A DNA stretch of 64,000 nt from Annona cherimola (taxonomy: Eukaryota; Streptophyta; Magnoliopsida; Magnoliales; Annonaceae), in assembly GCA_030490835.1 (NCBI GenBank), contig CM059975.1, positions 56,845,174-56,909,173 on the forward strand. The letters are read 5' to 3'. Numbering within the stretch: the first letter of the stretch is position 1; each line of letters begins with the position of its first letter. The position numbers were made by a program, and so were the translations under genes. Under the pieces are notes generated by a model. The model worked only from the letters and a program-made list of their open reading frames with translations, ran no database searches and was not told the origin of the DNA. Of the stretch, positions 1 to 9,102 are shown in pieces.

Positions 1-2
1 AG

Positions 3-1226
3 CTAGAAAACCTAATTAGCTCATTAATGTCACATGAGCTAATTAAGAAAAGAAATGAAGATCATCACAAAGGCAAAAGAGCAATTTCCTTAAAAGCCGC
101 ACAAGATTCAGACGATACTTCATCTTCACAAAATGACGATGAGATTGCCCTACTCACAAAACGATTCAGAAAATTTGTGAGGAAAGGCAGAAATTTCAGA
201 AATTTTAAAGAAAGAAACTCCAAAGAGAAAAAGAAAGAAACAACAAAATGTTTCCGATGCGGCGGTTCGGGACACATGCAAGCCCAATGTCCAACGCCCG
301 AAGAAAACAAGGCAAAGGAACAAAGAAAAGATCGAGGCGACAACAAAAGATTTCAAAGAAACAAAGGAAGAGGCATGTACGTAAATGAAGAAGAATCTAC
401 AACGAATAGCTCCTCAAGTGAAGAATGCGAAGTAGATTGTGCAAGAATCTGTTGCATAGCAAACACCGACATATGCTTTGCAGCAATGGAAACCTTGGAG
501 GATCAAGCCACTTCAACGGACTGCACGAGTAGTCAAGAGGTAACCTCCAAACAGAAATCCTTTTCAAATTTCTCTACAAATGAATGTCTTAAATGTGCTG
601 AATTAGAGGAACTTCAACAAGCTTATGATTCACTATATGAAGAAATAAAGAAATTAGGAAACAAGTTTATAATTAAGAAAAGACAATGTGATGCAGTAAT
701 AATTGTAAATGGTAAACTTGCTGAAAAATTAGACAAGTTAAAAGATGAAAAGAATACCTTAGAAAATGAATTAGAAAAACTTAAAAACGAGAATAAATCA
801 TTAAATGAATCTCTTACCAAGTTCTCTAATCCAGGAGAAAATGTAAAAATGTTCTTGAAAATGACAACTCAAACTTGCAAGAAAGGACTTGGGTACAATG
901 CACTTGAACAAACTGAAACTAACGCTCCAAGAAATAATATCAAAACCAATTTTACTAAAATAAATCGAACGGTTTGGACAAAAAGACCAACTAATGAACA
1001 ATTTACCAAATGGCTCCCTATTTCTAGACTTCCGGGAGCTTGTAACTTCTGCAACAAGTTTGGACATAAGATATATCAATGTAAATTAAGAAAACTGCAA
1101 AACCGAGGTGCTAAATTGGTTTGGATGCCAAAATGCATTGATTTTATGGGATCAAAGATGGATCAACTCAAACTTCAAAGGTTAACTAACCCAAACGGAC
1201 CCATAAAATGGGTACCAAAAGGATGA
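3..1226 (+). CDS. gag: Copia gag, C-terminal part (nucleocapsid with two zinc knuckles)
   Basis: The frame is open from base 3, so the ATG at 27 is internal and not the real start. Counting from that Met, a CX2CX4HX4C zinc knuckle lies at residues 75-88 (C75, C78, H83, C88). A second knuckle of the same spacing is at 339-352. Between them, residues about 190-265 are rich in Lys, Glu and Leu and look like a long coiled coil, as in Sirevirus gag. Gag forms the virus-like particle and packages element RNA. The end (residues 392-399, about KWVPKG) is the type of sequence that normally leads into protease. Here TGA at 1224-1226 closes the frame and protease follows in another frame. Whether this is natural gag/pol separation or decay cannot be told from one copy. 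The missing N-terminal domain corresponds to what is seen at 63385-64000 in Sire-2. Confidence 0.9.
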   Translation, partial: LENLISSLMSHELIKKRNEDHHKGKRAISLKAAQDSDDTSSSQNDDEIALLTKRFRKFVRKGRNFRNFKERNSKEKKKETTKCFRCGGSGHMQAQCPTPEENKAKEQRKDRGDNKRFQRNKGRGMYVNEEESTTNSSSSEECEVDCARICCIANTDICFAAMETLEDQATSTDCTSSQEVTSKQKSFSNFSTNECLKCAELEELQQAYDSLYEEIKKLGNKFIIKKRQCDAVIIVNGKLAEKLDKLKDEKNTLENELEKLKNENKSLNESLTKFSNPGENVKMFLKMTTQTCKKGLGYNALEQTETNAPRNNIKTNFTKINRTVWTKRPTNEQFTKWLPISRLPGACNFCNKFGHKIYQCKLRKLQNRGAKLVWMPKCIDFMGSKMDQLKLQRLTNPNGPIKWVPKG

Positions 1227-1511
1227 ACTCCACTCAAATTAATTTTTGTAGGTATGTTTTAAAGCCAAGGCCAATAACGTATGGTTTATGGATAGCGGTT
1301 GCTCAAGACATATGACAAGAGAAAAAGGATTATTTCACAAGATCAACCCATGTGATGAAGGAACAGTAGCTTTTGGAAATAACGAAAAAGGTAAAATAAA
1401 AGGTAAAGGAAATGTCTATGGTATTTCAAATGCATGTATTGAAAATGTTCTATTTGTTGAAGGACTCAAACACAACCTAATGAGCATTAGTCAACTGTGT
1501 GATAAAGGATG
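1227..1511 (+). pseudogene. pol: Copia aspartic protease fragment (pol)
   Basis: From about 1276 the frame reads VWFMDSGCSRHMT. This holds the D-S-G active-site motif of retrotransposon aspartic proteases, which cut the Gag-Pol polyprotein. The stretch continues through a region ending LMSISQLCDKG, typical of the copia protease just before the integrase. It is in a different frame from gag, and bases 1227-1275 carry stops. A frameshift, apparently one lost base, occurs near 1500-1510: the protein is continuous in sense with the integrase frame that follows but shifts frame there. Both breaks point to an inactive copy. Confidence 0.85.
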
Positions 1512-2729
1512 AAATTTGTATTTGAATCCTCTATATGTAATGTTATTGATGATAACAAGCGCATAATTTTTAGTGGCAAAAGACATGGAAATGTATATTT
1601 GGTTTGCCTTGATGACTTAGAAGGAAAATGTCTAATAGCCATAGAAAATGATCCATGGAAATGGCATGCAAGGCTTGGACATATAAATATGTCAAATATC
1701 AAAACCTTATGGAAAAAGAATTTGGTACAAGGCTTACCAAAACTCAAATATGACAAAGATAAGATTTGTAAAGCCTGCCAACTATCTAAACAACCGAAAA
1801 TGCCATTTTCTACCAAACAGGAAATCTCAACAACTAGACCACTTGAATTACTACATATGGATCTTTATGGGACATCAGACATTTTAACTCTTGGTGGGAA
1901 AAAGTATGTATATGTAATTGTGGATGACTTTTCTAGATTTACATGGATCATACTCTTAGCTAGCAAAGATGAAGCATTTTTAATGTTTGTCTCGTTTTCA
2001 AATTTGGTGCAAAATGAAAAACAAAGCTCAATTATTTCCATTAGAAGTGACCATGGTGGTGAATTTGAAAATAGCCGATTCATAGAATTTTGCAATGAAA
2101 AGGGAATTCACCATACATTCTCTGCACCAAGAACTCCTCAACAAAATGGAGTTGTTGAAAGAAAAAACCGGACAATACAAGAAATGGCTAGAACCATGCT
2201 AAATGAGAGTAAACTATCCAAAAGATTTTGGGGTGAAGCTGTAAGTACAGCTTGTCATGTATTGAACCGAGTTACCATTAGAGCCATATTGAAAAAGACC
2301 TCATATGAACTTTGGAAGGGCAGAAAACCAAACATATCATATTTCCATACTTTTGGATGTATTTGTTATGTGCTAAATAATGGAAAAACAAATCTGGGAA
2401 AATTAGATGCCAAAAGAGATGAAGCTATTTTCTTGGGTTATTCATCAAATAGCAAAGCATATAAAATTTTCAACAAAAGACATCAAATAATAGAAGAGTC
2501 AATACATGTTGTCTTTGATGAATTTAACCAAACTCCGAGAAAGGAAGATGAATTAAGTGATGCAGATGAAACAAAAGGAAAAGAACAACCAAAGAAAATC
2601 GAGCTCAAGCCAGAAAACTCCATGAAGGAAGAGGTAAGTGAAGGTAATGACTCTTACAAACCTCCAACTGATCTAAAGTTCAAAAATGCCCATCCAATTG
2701 AGCAAGTCATTGGAAATGTGTATGAATGA
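1509..2729 (+). pseudogene. pol: Copia integrase (pol)
   Basis: The fragment starts after a frameshift, so its first Met is not a real start. The GAG-pre-integrase zinc-binding region (HHCC type) is visible as WHARLGHINMSN followed by CKACQLSKQ. The catalytic core follows with the expected acidic triad: Asp in LLHMDLYG, Asp in RSDHGGEF and Glu in QNGVVERKN. Integrase inserts the cDNA into the chromosome. The C-terminal part (about the last 80 residues) is charged and low in complexity, as is usual for the linker to RT. The frame ends at a TGA (2727-2729) and resumes in the same frame straight after it, so this looks like a simple nonsense change in an originally continuous pol. Confidence 0.92.
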
Positions 2730-4316
2730 GTAAAAACTAGAAGATCAAAGCAAAACATTTGTGGACAATATGCTTTTGTGTCCAAGATCGAACCAACTAC
2801 CATTGAACAAGCTCTTAATGATGAAAGCTGGGTTATTGCAATGCAAGAAGAGCTAAATCAATTTGAAAGAAATGATGTATGGCATTTAGTTCCTAGACCA
2901 AATGGTCATACCATTATTGGTACCAAATGGATATTTAGAAACAAATTGGACGAAAGTGGACTTGTAATTAGAAACAAGGCTAGATTAGTAGCCAAAGGGT
3001 ATTCCCAGGAAGAAGGGATTGATTTTGAAGAATCATATGCACCTGTGGCTAGATTAGAAGTCATACGTATCTTACTAGCATTTGCTTCTCATATGAATTT
3101 TAAATTGTTTCAAATGGATGTAAAAAGCGCATTTCTCAACGGATATTTGAACGAAGAAGTATATGTTGAACAACCCCCAGGATTTGAAGAAAAGGATCAA
3201 TCAAAATATGTTTATAAATTGACCAAAGCGTTATATGGACTAAAACAAGCTCCAAGAGCTTGGTATGAAAGGTTAAATAGATTTTTGATCGATCATGAGT
3301 TTCAAAGAGGGAAAGTTGATACTACTTTGTTCATTAAATATAAAAATAAAAATATTTTAATTGTACAAATTTATGTAGATGATATAATATTTGGAGCTAC
3401 TGATGAAACTTTTTGCCAAGAATTTTCTAAGATCATGCAGAGCGAATTCGAAATGAGCATGATGGGAGAATTAAATTTCTTTCTTGGACTACAAATCAAG
3501 CAGCAGACAGAAGGGATATTCTTAAATCAGTCCAAATATGTCAAAAAAATGCTCAAGAAATTTGGAATGCAGAATGGTAAAGGAGCAAATACACCAATGA
3601 GCTCTACGATCAAGATCGACACGGACGAAAATGGTAAATGTATCGATCAAAAGCTCTATAGAAGCATGATACGATCATTGCTATATTTAACTGCTTCTAG
3701 ACCAGATATTTTGTTTAGTGTTTGTACGTGTTCTAGATTTCAAGCATGTCCTAATGAATCACATCTATTGGCTGTAAAAAGAATTTTTAAATATTTTATA
3801 AATACTACCAATCTTGGACTATGGTACCCAAAGGGGTCAATGTTTGATTTAATCGGCTATTCGGAAGTGGATTTTGCTGGCTACAAAGTAGATAGAAAAA
3901 GTACTAGTGGAACCTGTCAATTTCTTGGAAATATGTTGGTTTCATGGTACTCAAGGAAACAAACCAGTGTTGCCCTATCTACTGCGGAAGCCGAATATAT
4001 AGCCGCCGGAAGCTGTTGTGCCCAACTACTTTGGATGAAACAACAATTGAAAGATTATGACATTGATTATTTCAATATTCCTATTAAATATGATAATACA
4101 AGTGCTATATGTTTGACTAAGAATCTTGTACTACATTCAAGAACCAAGCATATAGATGTAAGACACCATTTTATTTGTGAATATGTTGAGAATCATGATA
4201 TTTGTTTAGAATATGTGAAAACAGAAGAACAAATTGCTGATATCTTTACCAAACCACTAGCGAAGGAATCATTTTATAAAATTAGAAATGATATGGGGAT
4301 GATAGAATTAAACTAG
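2730..4316 (+). pseudogene. pol: Copia reverse transcriptase and RNase H (pol)
   Basis: This continues the integrase frame after the TGA at 2727. The RVT_2 domain starts near [14 protein letters not shown]. It shows the conserved [11 protein letters not shown], the catalytic Asp in [12 protein letters not shown] and the active-site YVDD. RNase H follows, with [10 protein letters not shown] and a later Asp in KYDNTSAI. Its first acidic site reads YSEVDFAG, where copia elements usually have a DAD-type motif, so one catalytic-region Asp is replaced by Glu. Together these enzymes copy element RNA into DNA. The frame ends at TAG 4314-4316, near the usual end of copia pol. Without the upstream protease and integrase in frame, the product could not be made as part of a normal Gag-Pol. 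Confidence 0.93.
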
Positions 4317-4349
4317 GAAGAATTACACAAATCTGATCTAAAAGGAGCC

Positions 4350-4496
4350 AAGTCGATGGGTCAAGTCGACTCCAGCAAAGTCTAGTCGACTCCAGTGAAG
4401 TCGACTTGGGAAAAGCGAAGTCGACTCCGCCTCTAAGGCGAAGTCGACTCCACTGGGTCGAATTCGACTTTGCCTAGGGCAAAGTCGACTCCGCGC
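4350..4496 (+). repeat. GTCGAC-containing short repeats between pol and the third ORF
   Basis: At least six copies of AAGTCGACTCC-like units occur within about 130 bases (near 4364, 4384, 4399, 4420, 4440 and 4482). Their core GTCGAC is a palindrome. The same unit is scattered through the LTRs of all three Sire copies here, so this is an LTR-type repeat sitting inside the internal region, just upstream of the third ORF. Confidence 0.85.
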
Positions 4497-4745
4497 GCGC
4501 GACAACTCGCCTTCCCCCTTCTCCTTTTCTTCCTCTTTTCTTTCTTCTTCCTCCTCTTTCTCCCGCCACTTCCAGCGATTTTCCTCTCTTCTCTTCGGCG
4601 ATTTCCTATCCAGCACCCATCACCTTCATCTCTCTCTTTTTTTTCAGCCTCTCCGTCTCTCTCTCTCTCTCTCTTTTACACTGCCCAGTCTTCCTTTTCT
4701 CCCATTCTATTTCAGTCTTTCTAAAGCTTCCTAAACTCAAATCCA
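4497..4745 (+). other. Pyrimidine-rich leader of the third ORF
   Basis: This stretch is dominated by C and T, with a (CT)n run near 4655-4675. It lies between the GTCGAC repeats and the ATG at 4746. An open frame runs through 4470-4724, but its protein is low-complexity Phe/Leu/Ser/Pro and I do not consider it a gene. It may be an untranslated leader for a subgenomic message of the third ORF, which is inference. Confidence 0.5.
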
Positions 4746-6362
4746 ATGGCTCCAAAACCCAGAATCCCCAAGCTAGCAGTCTCCAAACCTTCGCAGAGAC
4801 CTGTGCCTAGACCTTCAAGGTCAAATACGGAGGAAGAAATTCCTAGGAGACAGAGGACTCCTGTGAAACGAGCCAGAGAGGAACCTTCAATCTCAACGGG
4901 TCGAAGGGTCAGATTTCAAACCGCTACCCAATCCTCAGATCGAGCTCATAGGTCAGAAAGTCAACCTCAAAGCTCAAACACTGGAAGGATCCAAATAAAA
5001 AAGGGGCAAGTTCTGAAAATGCCCACAACCTACTTCAAAATAGAGCTTCAACATAGTAGATTCTACAAACATTTCTACGAAAGAAAGGTATTCATCCCAA
5101 AGATCATTGACTTTAAATTTCTCAATAGTTCGACATAGAAGAGCTACTGGATTATCAGGTATGGATAAGATTGCTGAAGACAGATGAAAGAGTATATCCT
5201 GATCTGACAAGGATATTTTACTATCTATGGGATGATAACAATTTTTCAACCTTTGTCAAAGGCACAGAAATGTTTTTTGGAACAATGGCTAACCCAGATC
5301 AAGAAGAAGCAATAGAGAAAATAGGCAGTATTCTCGAAGTCCCATTCGAAGAAGAGCGACTTCCCCAGGATCTTACAATGGAGAATCTACAATGAGCTAA
5401 CCAAGAGTAACAAGTATCATGCAGGAACCAAGTTCCTACATTACATGGATCTTTCTCCACGGCTGAGAGTCCTTCATTTACTCATTGCTCACTGCATTTA
5501 TCCGAAAGGCGGTGGAAGGAATCAGCTCAATCCGCAGGAAGCCATTATTCTATGGAAATTAGTCAACAAAGTCAAGATCAGTCTCCCAAGACTATTCCTA
5601 GAAGCCTTGGCATGTCGAAAGGACAATTCGAGAGGAGTTCTACCCTACGGGACATGGATCACAAGGATCCTCGAACATTATGAGGTAGACATTAACGGTG
5701 AACCATTTGAAGTCCCTAAAACCACAAATTCCATTAATAAGGCATTGCTCCAACGAATGAAGATCAATTTGGAGCAGTTCAGGGATGATAGGATACGAGA
5801 AAAGTTGGGCGAACTAGCTCGTGAGCAAGAAGGCCATGCACAAACTGAGGGGGAGCAGCCTCCCGAGGCACCATCTGCTCCACCCCGAGACGTTCCCAAG
5901 GAGCCAGTATCTCCTATGACGCACGGATCCTACTCTCCACAGGGATCTGCTGCACCTGATCGGGCGCCTCCACCGTCATCTCAAGAGGTCAAATTACAGA
6001 GCATTAAAGATGAGATATCTGCTCTACGAGAGGAAATGGGTCATCAAGAGGATCGAATGACCAGTCTCGTGACCGAAGTTCTTACTGCCATTAATGATAT
6101 GCATTCCCGACAAGATCGAATCGATCGGGAAATGCATACCATTAGATACCATCTTGCATCGGGGCGACACAAAAATCGACCCATACCAGAGCTTGATCCT
6201 TTCGATTCAGGATCAGTTCATCGAGATCCGATTCCCGCTCCAGTTTCTTCCTTCTATTCCTCTGCTCATGTTCGTCCTATCAAACCCATTCAATCTTCAT
6301 ATCCGATTTCCCAATTTCAATTCACCAAATCCTTGGTGATTGAACCATTTTTGAAAGATTGA
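4746..6362 (+). pseudogene. Third ORF of Sire-1 (post-pol, env-like position), broken by two frameshifts
   Basis: Three open pieces in changing frames follow each other: 4746-5138, 5171-5395 and 5445-6362. The start at 4746 gives a basic, Pro/Arg-rich N-terminus (MAPKPRIPKLAV...). The middle (FYERKVFIPK, ERVYPDLTRIFYYLW and onward) resembles the putative plant transposon protein domain common in plant repeats; this is recalled from family knowledge and not searched. Near the C-terminus, residues encoded around 5990-6160 form a likely coiled coil (KLQSIKDEISALREEMG...). Sense continues across the breaks near 5130 and 5395, so one protein of about 520-540 residues was disrupted. Sireviruses often carry an extra ORF here, called env-like in SIRE1. 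I see no clear signal peptide or membrane anchor, so an envelope role is not supported. Function unknown. Confidence 0.7.
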
Positions 6363-6377
6363 CAAAAAGGGGGAGAT
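6363..6377 (+). other. First polypurine tract
   Basis: An AAAAAGGGGGAGAT-type run lies directly after the stop of the third ORF. It resembles the tract that abuts the LTR about 270 bases further on. Multiple polypurine tracts before the 3' LTR are a reported feature of Sireviruses. Confidence 0.6.
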
Positions 6378-6636
6378 AGAATAGGAATAGAGTTGTTTTT
6401 GAGAGTTTTTAGAGCATTTTGGGTCGGGTAGTTTGTATCTAGGTTTCATTTTTGCTTTACAGTGTAATATGTAAAAATGATTGATTTATGAAATTGTTTA
6501 TGCTCATATATGTGTTTCATGCTTGCTATGTGTTTCATATTTACTATACTCTGTTTGAAAGATATGATCTGTTTTGAAAACTATAAGAATGTGATTATCT
6601 TGAAAGGTACAAGCTCAATTTAGTTTTGTCAATCAT

Positions 6637-6651
6637 CAAAAAGGGAGAGAT
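6637..6651 (+). other. Polypurine tract next to the 3' LTR
   Basis: The run CAAAAAGGGAGAGATT ends right at the TGTTGG start of the LTR. Its position and composition are those of the primer for plus-strand DNA synthesis. Confidence 0.8.
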
Positions 6652-8299
6652 TGTTGGAAACAATGTTTAAAGCAAAACGAAATTGACCAAAGCATGAGTT
6701 TTGATGATTAACAAAGTTAAAATTGAGTATAAGGTGATTACTGATGATTTTGCTTAATGATTTAAGGAATAAATTAGCCAAGTCGATATCCAAGTCGACT
6801 TGGACTTCGACTTAGGGTGAAGTCAATCCCAAAGTCGACTCCATATTCGACTCCAAAACAGACCACACAGCCAAATTCAAAATGGAAGGAAAAGCTGGTG
6901 AAGTCACAGGCCAAGTCGACTCCACTTGCGACTTGGGAAGCCAAGTCGCAAACGAATTCGACTCCAGCATCGACTTCAGATGGAAAAAACACTTCAGAGC
7001 TGATTTTGGGGTACAAAAATGCCGAAGTCGCAGACGAAGTCGACTCCAGGTGCGACTCGGGTGAAGTCGCAGATGAAGTCGACCCCAAGTTCGACTTGAG
7101 TTCTTCAAAGTCTAAAATACAGATTCAAGCTCATTTTCAAGATCAACTTGGGATTTCTCAAATCCAAATCAAGAGTACAAGCTCACTATCAACTCAAGTC
7201 TCTCAAAGAAACTCAAGTCATAGCATCGAAGGCAAGAAAGATGACTTAAAGACAAGCTCTTCAAGAAGTTTACAAATATGAGAAGCCATTCCATAAATAA
7301 AGAAGATTCAAGAAAGGAAGCTAAGCAAGCTAGAGGAAATTAAACAAGGACCAAACAAATTGCAGCAGAAGAACAGGTCTATTCTCAACCCAAGTCGACT
7401 CCAAGATCGACTTGAGGTCAAGTCTGAAACCAAGTCGACCTAATCTCAGACTTGGAACTGAAGTCGCAAACGAAGTCGACTCCAGTTACGACTTGGGAAG
7501 CCAAGTCGCAAACGAAGTCTACTCCACCTGCGACTTGGGGAACCAACGTTCAAATTTTTGAACGTTGGAACATTTATTGCACGCCAACCACTTTTATAAC
7601 ATTCAAATCTTCCCCATTCTGTAAATAGACACTCAAGCAAACGAGAATACACACACTACATTGTCTAAAGAGAGAAAAGAAGTGCAAACAAGAGCTCCCA
7701 TTTGCTTTTCTCTCAAAGGAAGAACGAGCTTCAAGTTGCAAGTAGCGTCAACGATATACAACCAGTTGCTTCTGCAAACTCTTCCTCAAGCTGAATCTTG
7801 CCTACACAACTCAGTAAAGTGTAGATCTTCCTTATTTTCATTATTTCTTGTTATTGGTCTTGGTTTGAGTTTGTTGTAACAAACCAAGACATTGCAAGTA
7901 GAGTTGTGATTGGAGTTGAACTCATCACCTACTTGTATCAACTGTATAAGCCCCCTAGAGCTAGAATCTAGAAGACAGCATAGGCTCTGATTGTGTATGC
8001 CCCCTAGAGCTAGAATCTAGAAGAGAGTGGAGACTCTAAGTTTATTCGCGGAATACATAGTGGAACCCAAGTCACAACGGTGTGTGAGCTTGGAAGAGTG
8101 GAGTAAGGAGAGGTTGCCCGAACCACTATAAATCTTGCCTACTGTTTACCTTATTGCTTTCACTATTTCATTGTTCTCTATTTGTTTCAATCAAGGGGAT
8201 TAAGCTTTCAAGGGGTTAAGTTTTAATTTACCGAAGAATTTTATAAGAACCCAATTCACCCCTCCCCTCTTGGGTTTTTCCATTAACTCGGGACCAACA
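6652..8299 (+). mobile_element. 3' LTR of Sire-1 (1648 bp)
   Basis: It starts TGTTGGAAAC after the polypurine tract and ends GGGACCAACA, giving a 6-bp terminal inverted repeat TGTTGG/CCAACA. It contains at least eight GTCGAC palindromes in 6790-7480. The right third holds a block also seen in the Sire-2 LTR and the minus-strand Sire LTR: CCCCCTAGAGCTAGAATCTAG near 7951-7972 (duplicated near 8000), then GGTTGCCCGAACCACTATAAA near 8113, and a C-rich end. It has no coding potential; open frames in it are chance. Confidence 0.92.
6777..7550 (+). repeat. GTCGAC palindrome array in the Sire-1 LTR
   Basis: At least eight GTCGAC hexamers occur (near 6795, 6834, 6914, 7037, 7078, 7391, 7432 and 7475), most within AAGTCGACTCC. 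Each is often followed 8-12 bases later by GCGACTTGG, which can pair with the leading CCAAGTCG. The array therefore consists of repeated imperfect inverted repeats. Sirevirus LTRs are known for palindromic repeats in U3, and this would be the local version. Confidence 0.8.
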
Positions 8300-9102
8300 A
8301 TCTACATAAGGCTAAGTCTTTAAGGGATGACAGGAGTGCCAGCAGCGCCCTCCCTGAGATGGGAGCAGGATAAATAAACAGCCGCCTGGCTAGCGTGCTG
8401 TTAAGGATTCTTTTCCAAAAGGTAGCATGATCATTTGCTAAGTGTTACTACTGGATGGGGAGAAATATGTTTGCATACGTTTTGCTTTCCAAAAGCCCAA
8501 AGATTGGGATATAAAAGTGTTTATATGAAAAATTATCCTAAATTGGATTTTTATGAGCCATTATGTATAAGTTACCCTAAAAGCAGGGTGTTTTACACAA
8601 AATGTGTAAATATTAAGAATAAAAAGAAATGATTTTTATGTAAAAGTTTTCATGAAAAGGATTCATGACTTGTTTGCTATAAACAAGCCCCAAGATGTTG
8701 ATTATGAAAAAGGGTTTATATTGGAAAATGTTTTGGACATAAGAATGTCCATTTCGAAAAGGTTTATGTGGAAAAAATGGTTGGACATGAGAATGTCCAT
8801 TTCCTAAAGAGATTTATGTTGGAACATGTGTAGACATAAAAATGTCCGTTTCTAAAAGAGGTTAAGGGATAAAAGTGTTTGTGGACATATGAATGTCCAT
8901 TGTCAAAGAAATCTATGTAAAAAAATATTTTGAGACATCAAATGTCTCTTGACTAAAGGATTTTATGATGAAAAATGTTTTTGGACATGAAAATGTCCTT
9001 CGCCGAGAAAAGCTTATATAAATAATGTTTTAGGACATGAGAATGTCCTCCCTTGCTAAAGAATTTATGAGAAAAATGTTTTGGATGTAAAACGTCCACT
9101 GG
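8300..9102 (+). mobile_element. H1: long-LTR remnant, left piece
   Basis: This matches the right half of the other long LTRs here, for example the block with CAGC(A/G)GCGCCCTC and GATCA-TTTGCTAAGTGT (compare 13500-13610 and 50490-50600). Its left side is cut by Sire-1, its right side by H2. The same LTR resumes at 14764. It holds no gene; the open frame at 8435-8632 is LTR sequence. Confidence 0.75.
8733..9097 (+). repeat. Array of GGACAT...ATGTCC inverted repeats, about 50-bp period
   Basis: Eight units of the form GGACATnAnAATGTCC occur near 8733, 8782, 8829, 8882, 8933, 8982, 9030 and 9082. Each is a short hairpin with a 4-5 base loop, linked by AT-rich spacers reading like AAAGGTTTATATGGAAAAAATG. 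The last copies are degraded (GGATGTAAAACGTCC still pairs). The same module recurs in the other long LTRs at 13785-14130, 36800-36960, 42070-42420 and 50765-51110. Confidence 0.85.

Larger units (their letters stand above)
1..8299 (+). mobile_element. Sire-1: partial Ty1/copia (Sirevirus-type) LTR retrotransposon, 5' part outside the window
   Basis: The domain order gag, protease, integrase, RT, RNase H is that of Ty1/copia. The long gag with a coiled coil, an extra ORF after pol and a long palindrome-rich LTR fit the Sirevirus (SIRE/Maximus) lineage. The window opens inside gag, so the 5' LTR and gag N-terminus are missing. The 3' LTR ends at 8299 with CCAACA, the inverse of its TGTTGG start. 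The next bases (ATCTA, 8300-8304) would be the target-site duplication, but its partner is off the window. The element sits in a long LTR of the other family (H1), whose sequence resumes at about 8305. Pol has a frameshift and nonsense codons, so the copy cannot make its enzymes unaided. Confidence 0.95.

Noticed and set aside
4470..4724. Open frame rich in Phe, Leu and Pro that looks like a membrane protein
   Set aside because: It is a pyrimidine-rich stretch read through; no family resemblance. It overlaps the repeats and the likely leader of the third ORF.
8733..9097. Possible CRISPR-like array (regular repeats with spacers)
   Set aside because: The spacers are similar to each other, units vary, there are no cas genes, and the context is a plant LTR.
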